DNA from: Ascochyta rabiei
Lineage: Eukaryota; Ascomycota; Dothideomycetes; Pleosporales; Didymellaceae
Assembly (NCBI RefSeq): GCF_004011695.2
Contig: NC_082413.1
Coordinates: 1,533,001-1,597,000 of the forward strand
DNA: 64,000 nt
Direction: 5' to 3'
In this document: piece after piece, positions 11,521-23,477 of the stretch
Numbering within the stretch: position 1 is the first letter of the stretch
How the letters are laid out: every line of letters begins with the position of its first letter
The notes under the pieces: model-generated
What the model saw: the letters and a program-made list of their open reading frames with translations, nothing else
Told to the model about the DNA's origin: nothing
The model's database searches: none
Translations under genes and position numbers: made by a program

Positions 11521-12090
11521 GTTGTGCGCTGCGTTGGGTTTCCATGATCTGGCATTCAACTTTTCCGCGTGCTGTGCTTGCACGCATAAGATGTGATTGG
11601 TGGTGTTAGGATGGAGTATCTCTGCACACCTTGATTCAGCGAGTGCTGTTCAGTGCACAGCTCAATTAGTAAAAGTACGTACCGCCGACTCTAAACTGAG
11701 CACACGAGGGCTTGGACAGACCACAACTCTTCACGGCAATCAAGTACAAGTGATTGGCTAAAAGCTAGAGAGGGAGGCGCAAGATGTGCAACCCGAAGGA
11801 TTGATGAGACCTCAGAATCTGCCACGACCCATATCACATATGGTCGTATTGATTGGTTCAGGATGGGAGATGATCATGCCGTGCTTCGTAACAGATACTG
11901 TTTACTTGACAAGTTGGGAATACCGTAGAGCTATCTTCCGAGGACAGTCCGTACGTGCGACTGAACAACTTCTTCGCTGTGACCAGTAACACCGAGGCTC
12001 ATATCTATTCTCGCTTTCTTTTTGGCCAGACTACGTTACGACCTCTATCCCGTTTGATGATGACTTGTACACAAAGCGTGTGAGGAGTCG
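11521..12090. other. Spacer between convergent genes
   Basis: About 570 bp separating the 3' ends of the JmjC and Pth11-like genes. I see nothing beyond probable 3' UTRs. Confidence 0.5.
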
Positions 12091-13430
12091 TTATGCTCGA
12101 CTGATCATCCAGTCCTTCTGAATGTGAATAGCATCGCCCCGTTGTTCCGACGTAAGCTTACGTTCAGAGCTAGCATCGTCACAAGTGACCATCGTTTGGT
12201 CCTTGTCAGCCTTCGAGTTGTCAGACACAATCCTAAGAATACCGGCATGTAGCCTACTTACCAGTTCGATCCATGCCATGTAGTTGGCTGGCCTAACTTG
12301 TGCAGCCCCGAGTTGCCTTGAATCGGATGCTTTGTTCGAGCCTAGTCCACCAGAAGCGCTCATCGAGGTCAACTTGTACTTGGCCCTCAAGCGAATGTAG
12401 AATGGTCGTAGCATCGGGATGTTGATGCAGAGTCCCGCTAACATGAGCTCGACGGTGCAAAGCATGAACGTGGTTAGTGAAGTGCCAGTCAAGTTGCCAA
12501 TAAGGTCAATAGTATAAATCTGAACTGTAGAGCTGTCAGAATTCATCGTGTGTGAGTGATCAGAGAGGTGCCACTTACTGAACCTGGCCATCGAAATGAA
12601 CACGCAAGCACCTCCTAGTCCGAAGCATGCCAAGACAGCGAACTTTTCTGTCTTTCTCATCTGCAACTGCCATACCGATCTGATGGGCAAAATAACGATC
12701 AGCAAGTCCGTGAACAGATTGCTCATGATCAGGCACTTGAGGAGTAGTATCTGATCCATACAGTGACCGACACGCTCGACGGTCCATTGCTGGGCGATAG
12801 GATCACAGAGAAAGATGAAGAGGAAGTTGAAAACGACAGCCCAGACGATGACAATTGCGCCGACGCCGTATACCCAGTTGCGGAGTCGTTTGGCAAATAC
12901 TCGCCTGTAGAGGGCCAGTTGACTCATCTTGAGGGCTGCGAGACACCAGATATAGACCAGTGTGAAAGCGAACGTTATCTGCATGATGACAGGGAGGTTG
13001 TGCGCCACTGTGTGTACCGTCAGTAAAGTCGCATCTTTTCAATGACCAAGTAACTAATTACGCTTTGGGAACACGGGAGATTCGGGATCGAAGTCCCAAC
13101 CAACTCCAATGGTGAAGACGACAGCATTCATGCCTATCGTGCTGCCTGACATGAGCTGCGGAATATTGTAAGTGATCGGTTTACGTGACTCGAGAACCAT
13201 CCACTTACCAAGGCCACAACTGACAGGATGTCATCAAGACCTAGGCCCATGCCTTGGATTCGGCCCCAGAGTCGAAAGAAAACCGTGGTAGTGAAAAGGG
13301 TCCATAGCACTGAAATGGCTATAAGCGAGTCGCGAGCACTGCCCGTCATGGGGATGGGCTCGGTCTTGATGAACATGATCGCTGTGGTCGAGAAGAAGAG
13401 AACGCAAACACCGGGGAGGTGAGGGGACAA
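12091..13430 (-). CDS. Rhodopsin-like (Pth11-related) integral membrane protein (about 392 aa)
   Basis: Four exons are supported: 13430-13209, 13155-13062, 13007-12579 and 12524-12091. Phases agree throughout. A further in-frame 51-nt intron is likely near 12210-12260 (gtaagt donor after IEL, ctgac branch-like site), which would shorten the protein to about 375 residues. Helices include LIAISVLWTLFTTTVFFRLW, ITFAFTLVYIWCLAALKMS, WVYGVGAIVIVWAVVFNFLF, LFTDLLIVILPIRSVWQL and a pair near the C-terminus. The short motif MGLGLDDILSVVAL after helix 2 and CDPIAQQW before helix 5 are typical of this family. There is no CFEM domain. It is transcribed away from the P450 gene across a 1.3 kb shared upstream region. 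Receptor function is inferred from Pth11 and is not shown. Confidence 0.8.
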
Positions 13431-14750
13431 GCAGCGGAGCTGGTATAATTGTGGAGGAATTCAAAGCTCAATTGACATCGCACTCCACATGCCTCCTGGG
13501 TTTCCCTCAGGCTCTTCTACAGTTGCGACTCAGAACCACAAGGTTCCCGACCTCCACCCGTCACGGCCCAAGCACATGCCGTCGCTTGTTAACGCGAACA
13601 AGCCGATATCGTAGAGGATCAGCAGTCCAGAAATGTAACGCGTTGCAACCTCTCCTTCTTTGGGATGATGAGACCAGTGCGTGCTCGTTCTGATACCTTC
13701 GGCGACCCGAAGAAGCAGGATCTGACGTATCTGACAGGCCCAAACGCATCCTTCGTGACATGCATGCGTTGGTGCACATGCCGCGCGGAAAATTTCGTTG
13801 CATCGGAGTGAGAACAGGCAAATATTGTGATTATCAATGGGTTGACGTTCGAAGCGAGGCGGTTCCCGCGTTCCCCGTTGGCCGTATCTGCCGCTGTCAC
13901 CCTGCACGTCGGAGCCTTTCTGCGCCACTTTGCTTTTTAACCCTGCCTACAGAGGATCTTATGAACTAGGTCCGTTATAACGCCGAACGCCTCATCCTCC
14001 AATTAGTGTCCTCACTGCTAGAGGTGCTCGATCGAGTCATGCACAAGCCTCGTGAAAGAAAGCCTTGATTGACTCATCAATGTCGAATCCAAACACAAGT
14101 TTCATCTCAACTTTCCTGGCCGCAGTGAATCGAGCACCGATATCAAACCCTACCGTAAATCATTTTGAACAATGAAAACCTCCAATAACCATCCAAGGCC
14201 CTCGGAATCTGCACAAAATAATTGAGGATACTTCCAAGATAGCTGTTTCATATCGTGGGCCGCCTAACAGAATCGGACCGCAGTGTGGACCGGTTGATAT
14301 CCTGTCGAATCCTACGATGCATGCTCATACTACATACGTAGCTTGGCACCACCGGCATGTGGGAGGTTCTGGGGGTCATTCTTGGCCTTGCCGGACTCAG
14401 AAAAAATCGCCGCACGTGGCTTGCCTTTTCCAGGGTCAAGTGCGTGCTCCACACGTAGTATCCACTCCAGAACCACTTTGCCACATGCATCCTGCATCCT
14501 TGCATGTAGCAGGCGAATCAGGGTCTGCGAGATGCAAAGCTATCGTTTCCAAAAGGGGTTTCTTCCGCAACAGTCACGCTACCTACTTGTTGCAGACGGG
14601 TTGAGAAGAGTGTAAGCAGAATTAGCGGCCACAGTTGAAGTGGGATGTCCCTTTAAGACCGGGCCAAAGGGTATATATGTTTTGTGAAACGCCTCCCAGC
14701 TTGTGGACGGTTCCTTTGCGTCGCGCCATCTCCAACAGATCGACCTCAAC
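13431..14750. other. 1.3 kb divergent promoter region (Pth11-like gene / P450)
   Basis: No gene seen. It must contain the promoters of both flanking genes. The only clear element is the TATA box at 14672-14678 on the P450 side. Confidence 0.5.
14672..14678 (+). promoter_or_regulatory. Probable TATA box of the P450 gene
   Basis: TATATAT lies about 73-79 bp upstream of the chosen ATG at 14751 and supports that start. Confidence 0.5.
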
Positions 14751-16410
14751 ATGGAGTCGCAATCGGCCCTGGACTCGAGCAGATTCTCCTCCATTGTGTC
14801 TTTGACTAGTGTTTTTTGGATTGTCGCCCTCTGGATTGCATACAGGATCTCCATCGCTCTTTACAACATCTCGCCCCTCCACCCGCTTTCTCAATTCCCC
14901 GGCCCCAAGGTCGCAGCAGCATCTTACCTCTATGAAGCCTACTATGATTGGTGGCTCGTCGGGCGATATGGCAAAGTCATTGCTCGTATGCATGAACAGT
15001 ATGGTCCCATCGTTCGGATCAACCCAGACGAGCTACACTGCTCTGACCCAGCTTTCACCGATGAAATATACGCCGGTCCTGGACGAGTTCGCGATAAATG
15101 GCAACACCAGTTGAACACCGGCGGCGCTGGACCTGTTTCGAAGACAGGTTTCTCCACAGTAGCCCATGATTTACATCGCGCACGCCAAGCACCGCTTTCC
15201 AAGTTTTTCTCTCGTCAGCAGATGCTGAGATTGGAAGGCGAGGTGTACGATTTCGCGCTGCAGACCTCAAACAAAATGCTGACCTCGGCCGGCAAGGGGC
15301 CTTTTGACGTGAAGGAGGCATTCAACTGCTTCACGGCTGATGTTATTTCTCAGTATGCATTTGGCGAATCCATGGGTTTTATCGCTCAAGAGGGCTGGGA
15401 GCCAAACTTTGCAACCTGGGTCAAATCCTTCTTCAAGAGTGCGTACATGATGAGGCACAACGCGCTTGGCAGAAAGATGGCTCAGGTCATGCCTTTGATG
15501 GCGGATTACCTGGGCGAAGATATCAAGTCTGTAATGAGACAGATGAACGTTGTGATCCCTGGGTATATCCAACAGGCTGTCAGAAACCCTGAAAATGGGA
15601 GGGTTTTTGCCGATTTAGTAGAATCAAAATCTCGACCAGCGAATGAGACTTTGGAGGAGACCATGTACCGACTCAATGGCGAAGGTTTCAACTTTCTGCT
15701 TGCAGGCACAGAAACTACTGCAGTAAGTTGCTGATCTCTCCAAACGACCAGTGTTGACCACGCTCTGTAGGCTATCCTCACAGTCTTCACATACTGGGTC
15801 CTCGCAAAACCCGAAGTATATGCACGCCTCATGCAGGATCTCGAGGGCTTGGACAGACACAACTTGAAGTGGGTTGAGCTTGAGAAGCGTCCATACTTTT
15901 GGGCTATTCTGCAGGAGTGCTTGCGAATGATGCCCGGTGTCTCACACAGGTCTGCAAGAGCCGCGCCCCAGGAAGAGCTAGTGTACAAGAGCGAAGACGG
16001 CAAGACCGAATTCGTAATCCCAAGGAATACTCCCATCGGAATGACTTCGATGATTAACCATTGGAACAAAGACCTGTTCCCGAATCCCGATGACTTCACG
16101 CCTGAAAGATGGCTTGTCAATGGTCAGCCCAACTATCAGCTGCAGAAGAAGCTCATCGCTTTTGGCAAGGGCAGTAGGTCTTGCATTGGCGAGAAGTAAG
16201 CTCTCATGGCACGCATTCGTTGAAATTGACTAACGAAACAATAGTTTGGCGTACTGTGAGCTGTACATCATGGCAGCTCTTATGGCCTTCAATGTCGTCC
16301 CAAGATCCAAGCTTGTGGACACCACGGTGGAGGATATCTCATATGACCATGATCTGATTGTCTTGCAGACCAAGAAGGGATCGATCTCCGTTCGTATCGC
16401 GATCGATTAA
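14751..16410 (+). CDS. Cytochrome P450 monooxygenase (520 aa)
   Basis: Three exons: 14751-15722, 15771-16195 and 16245-16410. Introns of 48 and 49 nt leave an unbroken frame. An N-terminal membrane anchor (residues about 15-40) is followed by the hinge SQFPGPKVAAASYLYEAYYD. The I-helix oxygen-binding motif AGTETTA straddles the first intron, the K-helix E-x-x-R is ECLR at 373-376, and the meander PERW follows. The haem loop is FGKGSRSCIGEN with the ligand Cys462. This is a microsomal class II P450. The FPGPK...YEAYYD...GPIVRINP pattern is shared by the large fungal group that includes trichodiene-oxygenase-like enzymes. Substrate cannot be told from sequence. All key residues are present, so the enzyme should be active. 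No synthase gene lies nearby. Confidence 0.92.
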
Positions 16411-17628
16411 GTTGCGTAGGCCAATCACACACACATTACACTGCCAGGCCATTCAAGGTGAAAGCTTAAGTCACGTGTATGGCTCGACTGTCAGCTATAT
16501 AAGTACCTTAACCAGGTTTTCGAGCTTACTGTACACCATCTGTCCGCTTCTGGTTGCGTTACAGTCCATGAATGACGTCCAATCAGCTCTCAAGGACTGA
16601 AGAAAAGCACCACCATCACGTGCATCGGTCTCCTCGTCTCAGGCTTTGAACGCGCGTTCACGCGCCGAGTCTCGTCAACAACCCCACATCGTTACATTGA
16701 CAGCATTGCAATGTGTGGGAACACGGTAGCATGTGGGGGTGACATCCTGTAACTTCTTGTGGTTAGGCAAGGCGCTCTCACCTCCTCTCCCACATCATCA
16801 ACATCGGCCTCCATCAGACCTGCATCGCGCGACGCGCAGTCCTGTCTGCTTATGCTTCCCACCTGATTTGCCGAGCTGGAGTGGTCTGGAGTTTACGATG
16901 ATACACTTTTGCTGTGTTCATATTCCGCGATCCTCCCAAGGCTGTGAAGCTTACAGAGCGCTGCCCCGCCACCCACATCTGGGGGGCCAGAAGGCGTTAC
17001 TTTGTCGCAGCATTGTAACGCCGACATCCACCAATGTTCTGTTGGCGTGAGCTTTCTTGCAGTCTGACTGTAGCTTGACCCAATCATACTACAGCTTCTT
17101 TCTCTGCATTTCTTCCCTCTTGCGAATATTCTCTCCAATACAACATTTTAGGGCCGTGATTGCTGATGCTACAGCTCCAATAAGCACAAAAATTACATCG
17201 CTTATGAACAGATGCAGCTGCGCTTCGAAGGTTTCATACCATCTTCTCTGCTCGTGCGTGTTTACGACACCCGGTAGTATGACATGTTGCTGTCGACATC
17301 AACCTCGCTGATTGGTCTATCCTGAGGGAGTTTCCGACCCTGTGAGCATCGCCAAAGCCAGCCGTCGCGCCAACGCACCCCAGCTTTATTACGTTCGCAA
17401 TCCCTGACTGCTCCTCGTCAGCGCCGTCACTGTCAATAATCACTCTCCTCTCCTGGCTGCTTGCCCACAGAAGTGCCACTTGCCATTTTTGGCTGCCTGC
17501 GCTACTAATATCCTAGGGTGTACCGACTGTGAAAGTCTCAATTGAAGTCATTCTAGAGAGCTTACATATATGTACATTCGAAGCCGAAGACTCTTTCTCC
17601 TCGAACCGAAACCGATTTTCAGACCGGT
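16411..17628. other. Gene-free spacer
   Basis: About 1.2 kb with no convincing coding sequence. The distal part is the likely promoter of the next, low-confidence gene. Confidence 0.45.
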
Positions 17629-18605
17629 ATGGCACAGGGTATGAAGGTGAACTTCCCTCCGCGCGTATAACATACTAACTCTTCTTTGTGCAGCCACCCT
17701 CGAAGATTCCGTGAGTAGAGAACAGGCGCCCTCGGTCGCTTTCATCATTGCTCGCAACGGCGATCCCCTTACGCTGGCACTCCGTCACGAGGAAGAGCTC
17801 AGTAGCAACGATGTGTTGCAGCTCAGTCGAGCTTTTTCTTCAGTGTCGACATCAATAGGGTTTTCTCCTACCACCGTGTTTAGCTCCTGCGAACCCTCGA
17901 TTGCTACCAAACCCACCTCATACGGCACAAACTACCCGGCAAACAAGCGTAACGGCGAAGGCAAGACGGACATCACGTACGCGGCATCGCTATCTGCAAC
18001 GTATGGTTCAGAGTTTGATGGGGTGTTGGAGCATGATGATGTCCGCCACACTGCACTTCTTGGTGTGGGAGCATGGTCATCTAGCCCCCAGGCCCATGAT
18101 CAATGTCTCCGGAGACTTGAGAACACAAGACCCCGAATATCGAGGTTTCTACCTGGCCGCGTCAAGAAGCCCCTGATCGTTATTCACCAGTCTCATCAGG
18201 CTGCAGCTTCGGCTTGCCACGAAGAACTGAGTACAGTCGCTGCACCTGCACGAGCTGAAGCAGGTACTTTGCCTTGAACCTATCACGTTGTCTTACTAGT
18301 CTCACTGCCTGCTAGGTCGAACGTGTCCTCGTCATCGCATACCTCAACAGCATTATGCACTACTTGGAATAGTCGGTCTCATGGTCCTGACTATTATTTG
18401 GAGTATACTGAGTGTTTACTGCATGGACAAAGCGAACATGCCGTTGATCAGACGCACCATTTTCGCAGCCACATTGCTCATGGCACTCGAGACCGTTGCC
18501 ACGATGCTTGTAGCGCGACGGACTCTGTTGGAATCCTTACTTCTTGGTCTCTTTTCGCTGATCGCTGGCTTTGAGTTATTGTTGCACCTTGACCAACTGA
18601 TCTGA
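17629..18605 (+). CDS. Predicted membrane-anchored protein of unknown family (289 aa)
   Basis: I reconstruct three exons: 17629-17638 (only 10 nt), 17694-18263 and 18316-18605. The first intron (55 nt) has donor gtatga, a catactaac branch-like site and a cag end. The second (52 nt) runs from gtactt to tgctag. Both keep frame: the total is 870 nt with one terminal stop. The first 220 residues are soluble, Ser/Ala-rich and contain the stretch PSVAFIIARNGDPLTLAL. The last 75 residues form two or three hydrophobic helices (YALLGIVGLMVLTIIWSIL, IFAATLLMALETVATML, LLLGLFSLIAGFELLLHL), so the protein looks C-terminally anchored. I do not recognise it. The co-occurrence of two good introns and a coherent helical tail argues for a real gene; transcript data would decide. 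Confidence 0.45.
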
Positions 18606-21600
18606 CAACTTCGAAATATTTGATTGAGGGGTTGTCTCTGTCCTACCAGCTCCTTTGTCTGGCAAACAGCCGGAAACACTGGCATCGTGATGATCTTCAA
18701 ACTGAAATTTCATATTCTAGCCATGTGCTTTACTTCTTAGGATGGGTTCATGCGCGTGAAACAGGGTTAGATATAGAGCGGAACGCAACTCATCGAATTC
18801 GAATCTGCAATTATGGATATGTCTTGCGTGTGGCAATGACGCACCGAGCGTGGATACAGCAACCTGATTACGAATCGTTTATTGAAGAAAAGTCTTCCAG
18901 CGACACTTTGTGTAACGTCCCCAATGCCTGCAAGCCTGATTCAGCCACAAATGTGACAACGCTGGCTGCGCAGGCTTTCGTTTCGCGACACCAGCACGTC
19001 TGTACGGTAGACTGCGACCGTGCACCGAAACCAAGCTCATGAGCACCCTGGAGCACAGCCCGAGTGAATATTCTTCCTGGAGGCTGAAACGGGGTTGTCC
19101 ACACTGCAGTTGCAGATGGTAGTGGCCTGTGTAGGTCATCCGCTAGTTCCGCGGCTGCAATCACAATACACTGCAGCACCGCGCATCTGCCAAGTTCAGT
19201 TAGGACGCACTGCTTGGGTGCCGCCTAGTCTCATTGACAGCTGCTGCTCGCGTTCGCAAGAGCCTGCAGGAAGTGACCATCCACGATATTACGCCTAGAC
19301 GTTGAGACAGTGGATAACGTAGTCAGGTAGCTCAAAGCTCATCTTGCGATTGCACCAATCCCTTCAGCCAATCTGGTGCATTGGCCTTGATCGTGCTTGA
19401 TCTTGTGCAACGCCGGTCTCCTCGGCTGCAGACGCTGCGTGCTGTGTCACACAGCACTGATAATGCAGGCATGCCGTCAGATTGTGCTACCTGAGTTCCT
19501 GGGCTTACCATTACTTGATTGAGTCTTGGATTGTTGCGCAGGACAACTTCTGCAAGGCCTGTGGGAGCACCACGCAGATTTGCATTGTGAACACCATCAT
19601 CGTGGTGTTCACAAGCAAGAGCAGCCCACGCTTCCAGAAGACAAACCTGACGAGTAATGGGAGTCTAGGCTGGATGTAAAGTGGTAAAGATAGTCACAGC
19701 CTTCGGTTTACTAGTCCATGGATCACTCGCGCAAAAAGGCGTTTCAAGTTCACCAGAAAACAGGCGAAACGGCCCGTGCCTTGCTAGTGAACGGAGAACA
19801 GCGAAAGTGGCGAACCACAAATTCACTGCCAGACGCTGCTAGGATCATATTGTCGCATATCGCGGCTGTTGACACACAGTTCAACCAAAGCAATCGTTCG
19901 CCATAGTTTGAGAGTGGTAAGAGCTGTGCACGTACACCTTTTGATGAGCCGATCAACATGCAACGGCCGACCCGGAGTCAAGATCGTGGTTGATAGACAA
20001 AGACGACGAGGAGAATGCAGGGGGTAGATAGACTGCATACCGGCATTGTCTGTGCCCAAAATCTTCGTGGAGAAGACCAGGTTCCCAGTCGCCAGGTACA
20101 GGTGCCTGGCAGCATGTGCGGGGTTCAAGCCTACCGGTAGGATTGTTTCATTCAGGAACGCCATATACAGCCTCTCACGGTGGCACTTTGCATCCCCCCA
20201 GCAATTCAACTGGCTGTCAGCTTGCCAAAAAGCAGGTAAGAAGGCAAGGCATGCAAATTCTCGCTGCCCGTGCAGAAGCTGCTTGCAGGTGCAGATAACA
20301 TGTACGACCTCGCTGCAAGCAAGCCAGGTACGACAGAGACCCGCAGCAAAGATGAATCTCTCTCATCCAATGAGGCTCTCCTCGCCCTAGGATGCATGCT
20401 TGAGCAGTGTAGTGGACTGAAGATCGCCTGCGACGAACACCGTCACTGCGCTCTGCTGTATGTTAAGAGTTCCGTGCTTTCGAGGACCGGTCAACGCCAG
20501 CATCATACTTGTGCGCCTGCAGCCCACAGCTTGGGCCGCGTTCTGCCCATACTGTAAGTAACTGTACCTTTGATTCGATGTTTTCATGGTCTTTTGCTAA
20601 GGCTATGCTGCAGCGCTCGTAATGGTTGTGACGAGAAGAACTAATTACTGCATCGTTTCCAGATCGTGGGAATGTCCTAGCGCTGGCAACGGAAAACTGC
20701 GCTGACCACTAGAGGTGCAAATGCCTTGGGTCAGAGGCTCGTGCAGTGCGTTACTAACGACGCATCATAATTCGGATGTACATATATGATTGTTAGATGT
20801 CATTTAGCGGGCAGAACTGATACTAAATGATAACACCCTGCTCATCACCATTATTATCGCACACCATATGTGTTCTGGAGGGCTTCAAATACCAATATCT
20901 GCTATATACGACAGTAGGAAAGAGTTTCCTTCGATCTCGCTGCTCTCAGTAACAACATCGACTACCATTCTTTGGAAACGAACTCGTAGCATAGAGCTAC
21001 CACGGGCATGGCTCGCGTCCGTAAGTACCACCCTAGCCCGCGCCACAGGTTTTGCCACTGCCACGCTCAACCCTCCGCGGTTCGCGCGCCCTCCAAAAAC
21101 TGTCCCACGAAATAAAAAATTCGGCATCCTTCATCTAGCCCACGTGCTGACAGCAAGGAGCACGCTCATCTGAGTTGAGGCCGCCCCGACGCTCTCTCGG
21201 CCACATTGGCATTCCCAATCGTGGCGACGCTCTCGCTGTACATGTTCGCTGGGCAAGAGTACAATGTTACCTGCTTCACCGAGGAAGACACGCCAGAGTA
21301 CCGTCGTCGGTTCGCGCAGTTACGGATGCACTCGAGGAGCACGACTATACTTTGCAAGCGCACCACATAGACCCCTTCACCAGTTTCAATACGGATCTGT
21401 TTAGTGTCGGTGGCCAGTTCGATTGAACGTTTGATGTGATGATGAGTCTTGAACGATACCCAGGTACCGGGTACGGCAAGCGAAGTACAGGGGCCAATAG
21501 GCAAAGTTGGATACGTCATGCTTTTCTGTGAACTACAAATAGCTTGACGACTCTAATTTTATCTTATGGTATCTTCAGTCTCTGTTCTAATCTGCAGTTG

Positions 21601-21620
21601 CGCTTGTTGGCATCGTCGAA
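18606..21620. other. 3 kb gene-free region
   Basis: Short frames on both strands lack family signals, start context and splice consistency. One 59-codon hydrophobic-then-polar frame near 21190-21370 (plus) is preceded by a stop and may be a decayed exon. I see no RNA gene. Confidence 0.4.
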
Positions 21621-23477
21621 TTACGATTCTCCAGCGAAGTAGTCATTCAATACGTCTTCAACCAACTTCTCCGCGTGCGCATAAGTCACACCCTGAGTGT
21701 GGCCCGGAGGAGTAAATGGAAAGCTTGACGAGTCGATAACCCTCAGTCGTTGCACACCAAATACTCTCGCTTTCGAGTCAACAACGGCCATAGGATTATC
21801 CTGCTTGCCCATTGCGCAAGACGAAGAACCGTGGTGGATCGGAGCAATTTGTCCCAGGATGTAGTCCAATAATTCGGCGTCCGTTGTAACGTTTTTTCCA
21901 GGCATGTATTCTTCCTGGTTGCGGATGTCATCTGGCACGGCCTGCCATGCCTGTCTGGCTCTGCGGTACGCTTCGATTGCAACTTCTTGATCGGCCTTCT
22001 CACGTAGCCACCCAGGGTCAATAATTGGTGGATCCATGTTGTCCGCAGATTGAATGGTCATGTTTCCTCTGCTAGATGTCGCAATCAGAATAGAATCCAT
22101 CACGCCGTATTGTGTCGATGCGCCTGACGAAGCCAACACGCGACTCGAGCTAGTGAATGTGTTTTCGATCAGTGGCCAGTCTGCAGGAAATGCAGAGAGC
22201 TCTTGTCGTGTACTCTCGCTAAAGTTTGAGCGATCTGAAATAATCTGCCAGCCGCCAACGTCGACATCAATGTTCGTCAGGGGCCCACTTCCGTTCGAGA
22301 GAAGTTGTGCTTGAGCACTTGCCATCGGGCCTGGTTGCTGCCAATATGTGAACCCAGGAACAGAGATCTCGTGTATTGGCCCGCCGATATTGGTACTGTC
22401 CCATACATTTTGGCCGACTCCCGGAAGGTCTTTCACAATTTCGATACCAAACTTATCCAACGTCGCCTTTGGCCCGATGCCAGAAACCATAAGCAGTTGA
22501 GGCGAATGCCAGACTCCCGCGGATACGATAACTTCCTTACGCGCCGAGATAGTGAAGGGCCTCATGCCATAGGTCGTCACGTTCACGGCAGTCGCAGTGT
22601 CATTCTCGAAGATGATGTTCCTCACTTGGGCGTTGATGAAGGCCGTCAACCCTGGTCGTCCGAAAGCCTCCGCCAGGAAAGAGCTCTCTGCCGAGCTGCG
22701 AAGGCCTGTCTGGGCATTGATTGTAAACTGAAACCAGCCGAAGCCGTCCAAAATTCCGCTCGCGAAACCAGGTATCTGCTTGAGCCCAATCGCCGAAAAG
22801 GCAGCAGCAGCATAGTCCGACAGCGGGTTGATGTAGTTGGGAAAGCTAACGTGGAGTGGCTGGGTGTTGCTCCCGCTGGGCCCGAAAGCACTTGCGTCGT
22901 ACACCAAGCTTCCATTATTCGCTGTTCTGTTGGCAAAATTGGTCGTAAGCTGCATACTGCGCTCATAGTACTTCGTCATGTTCTCCCAGGTCCATGACTG
23001 GTCACCAACATGATCAGCCCAAGCCTTCAGTGATCCCACGGACGGCCGATGGTATATCATCTGGTTCCTGCCACTGCTGCCCCCGAAATTTTTCCCCTGG
23101 GCGTAGTGAATACGCTCGCCGTTGATCTGTGGTTCCGTGAAGAGACCCCAGTCAATGAGCGGTTGCCAGTCATCAGGCTCGGCGCCTACCCACTGCTCTG
23201 ACCAGTACGGGATCTGGCTCCAGTTGCCGTTCGAAAGTTCGTAGAAGCTACCGGCTTCAATGAGAGCGACTGAAGCGTTGGTGTGCTCGGTGAGCCGAGA
23301 TGCCACCACGCTTCCCGCGAGACCGCCGCCGACGATAACATAGTCATATGTTGCATTCCGCCCAGGAATACCGAAATTTGTTCCGGTGATGCGACCAGGG
23401 CCAGAAAACTGTGAAATGATGTTGGCAGAGGAGGTGGAAACCAGCAGCGCCACTATCGTGCATTTCCGTGATGCCAT
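21621..23477 (-). CDS. Secreted GMC-family FAD oxidoreductase (618 aa)
   Basis: Intronless. The first in-frame ATG is at 23477; the frame is open further upstream without an ATG. Residues 1-20 form a signal peptide (KCTIVALLVSTSSANI core). The dinucleotide-binding motif YDYVIVGGGLAGS follows at about 44-57. The GMC signature region QGKNFGGSSGRN matches the family pattern. The C-terminal active-site segments are IHHGSSSCAMGK (base His) and SFPFTPPGHTQGVTYA (second His). About a dozen Asn-x-Ser/Thr sites suggest N-glycosylation. Family members include glucose, aryl-alcohol and choline oxidases/dehydrogenases and some secondary-metabolism enzymes; substrate is undetermined. Secretion plus glycosylation sites favour an extracellular role such as hydrogen peroxide supply for biomass decay. 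Confidence 0.9.
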   Translation of the reverse strand: MASRKCTIVALLVSTSSANIISQFSGPGRITGTNFGIPGRNATYDYVIVGGGLAGSVVASRLTEHTNASVALIEAGSFYELSNGNWSQIPYWSEQWVGAEPDDWQPLIDWGLFTEPQINGERIHYAQGKNFGGSSGRNQMIYHRPSVGSLKAWADHVGDQSWTWENMTKYYERSMQLTTNFANRTANNGSLVYDASAFGPSGSNTQPLHVSFPNYINPLSDYAAAAFSAIGLKQIPGFASGILDGFGWFQFTINAQTGLRSSAESSFLAEAFGRPGLTAFINAQVRNIIFENDTATAVNVTTYGMRPFTISARKEVIVSAGVWHSPQLLMVSGIGPKATLDKFGIEIVKDLPGVGQNVWDSTNIGGPIHEISVPGFTYWQQPGPMASAQAQLLSNGSGPLTNIDVDVGGWQIISDRSNFSESTRQELSAFPADWPLIENTFTSSSRVLASSGASTQYGVMDSILIATSSRGNMTIQSADNMDPPIIDPGWLREKADQEVAIEAYRRARQAWQAVPDDIRNQEEYMPGKNVTTDAELLDYILGQIAPIHHGSSSCAMGKQDNPMAVVDSKARVFGVQRLRVIDSSSFPFTPPGHTQGVTYAHAEKLVEDVLNDYFAGES

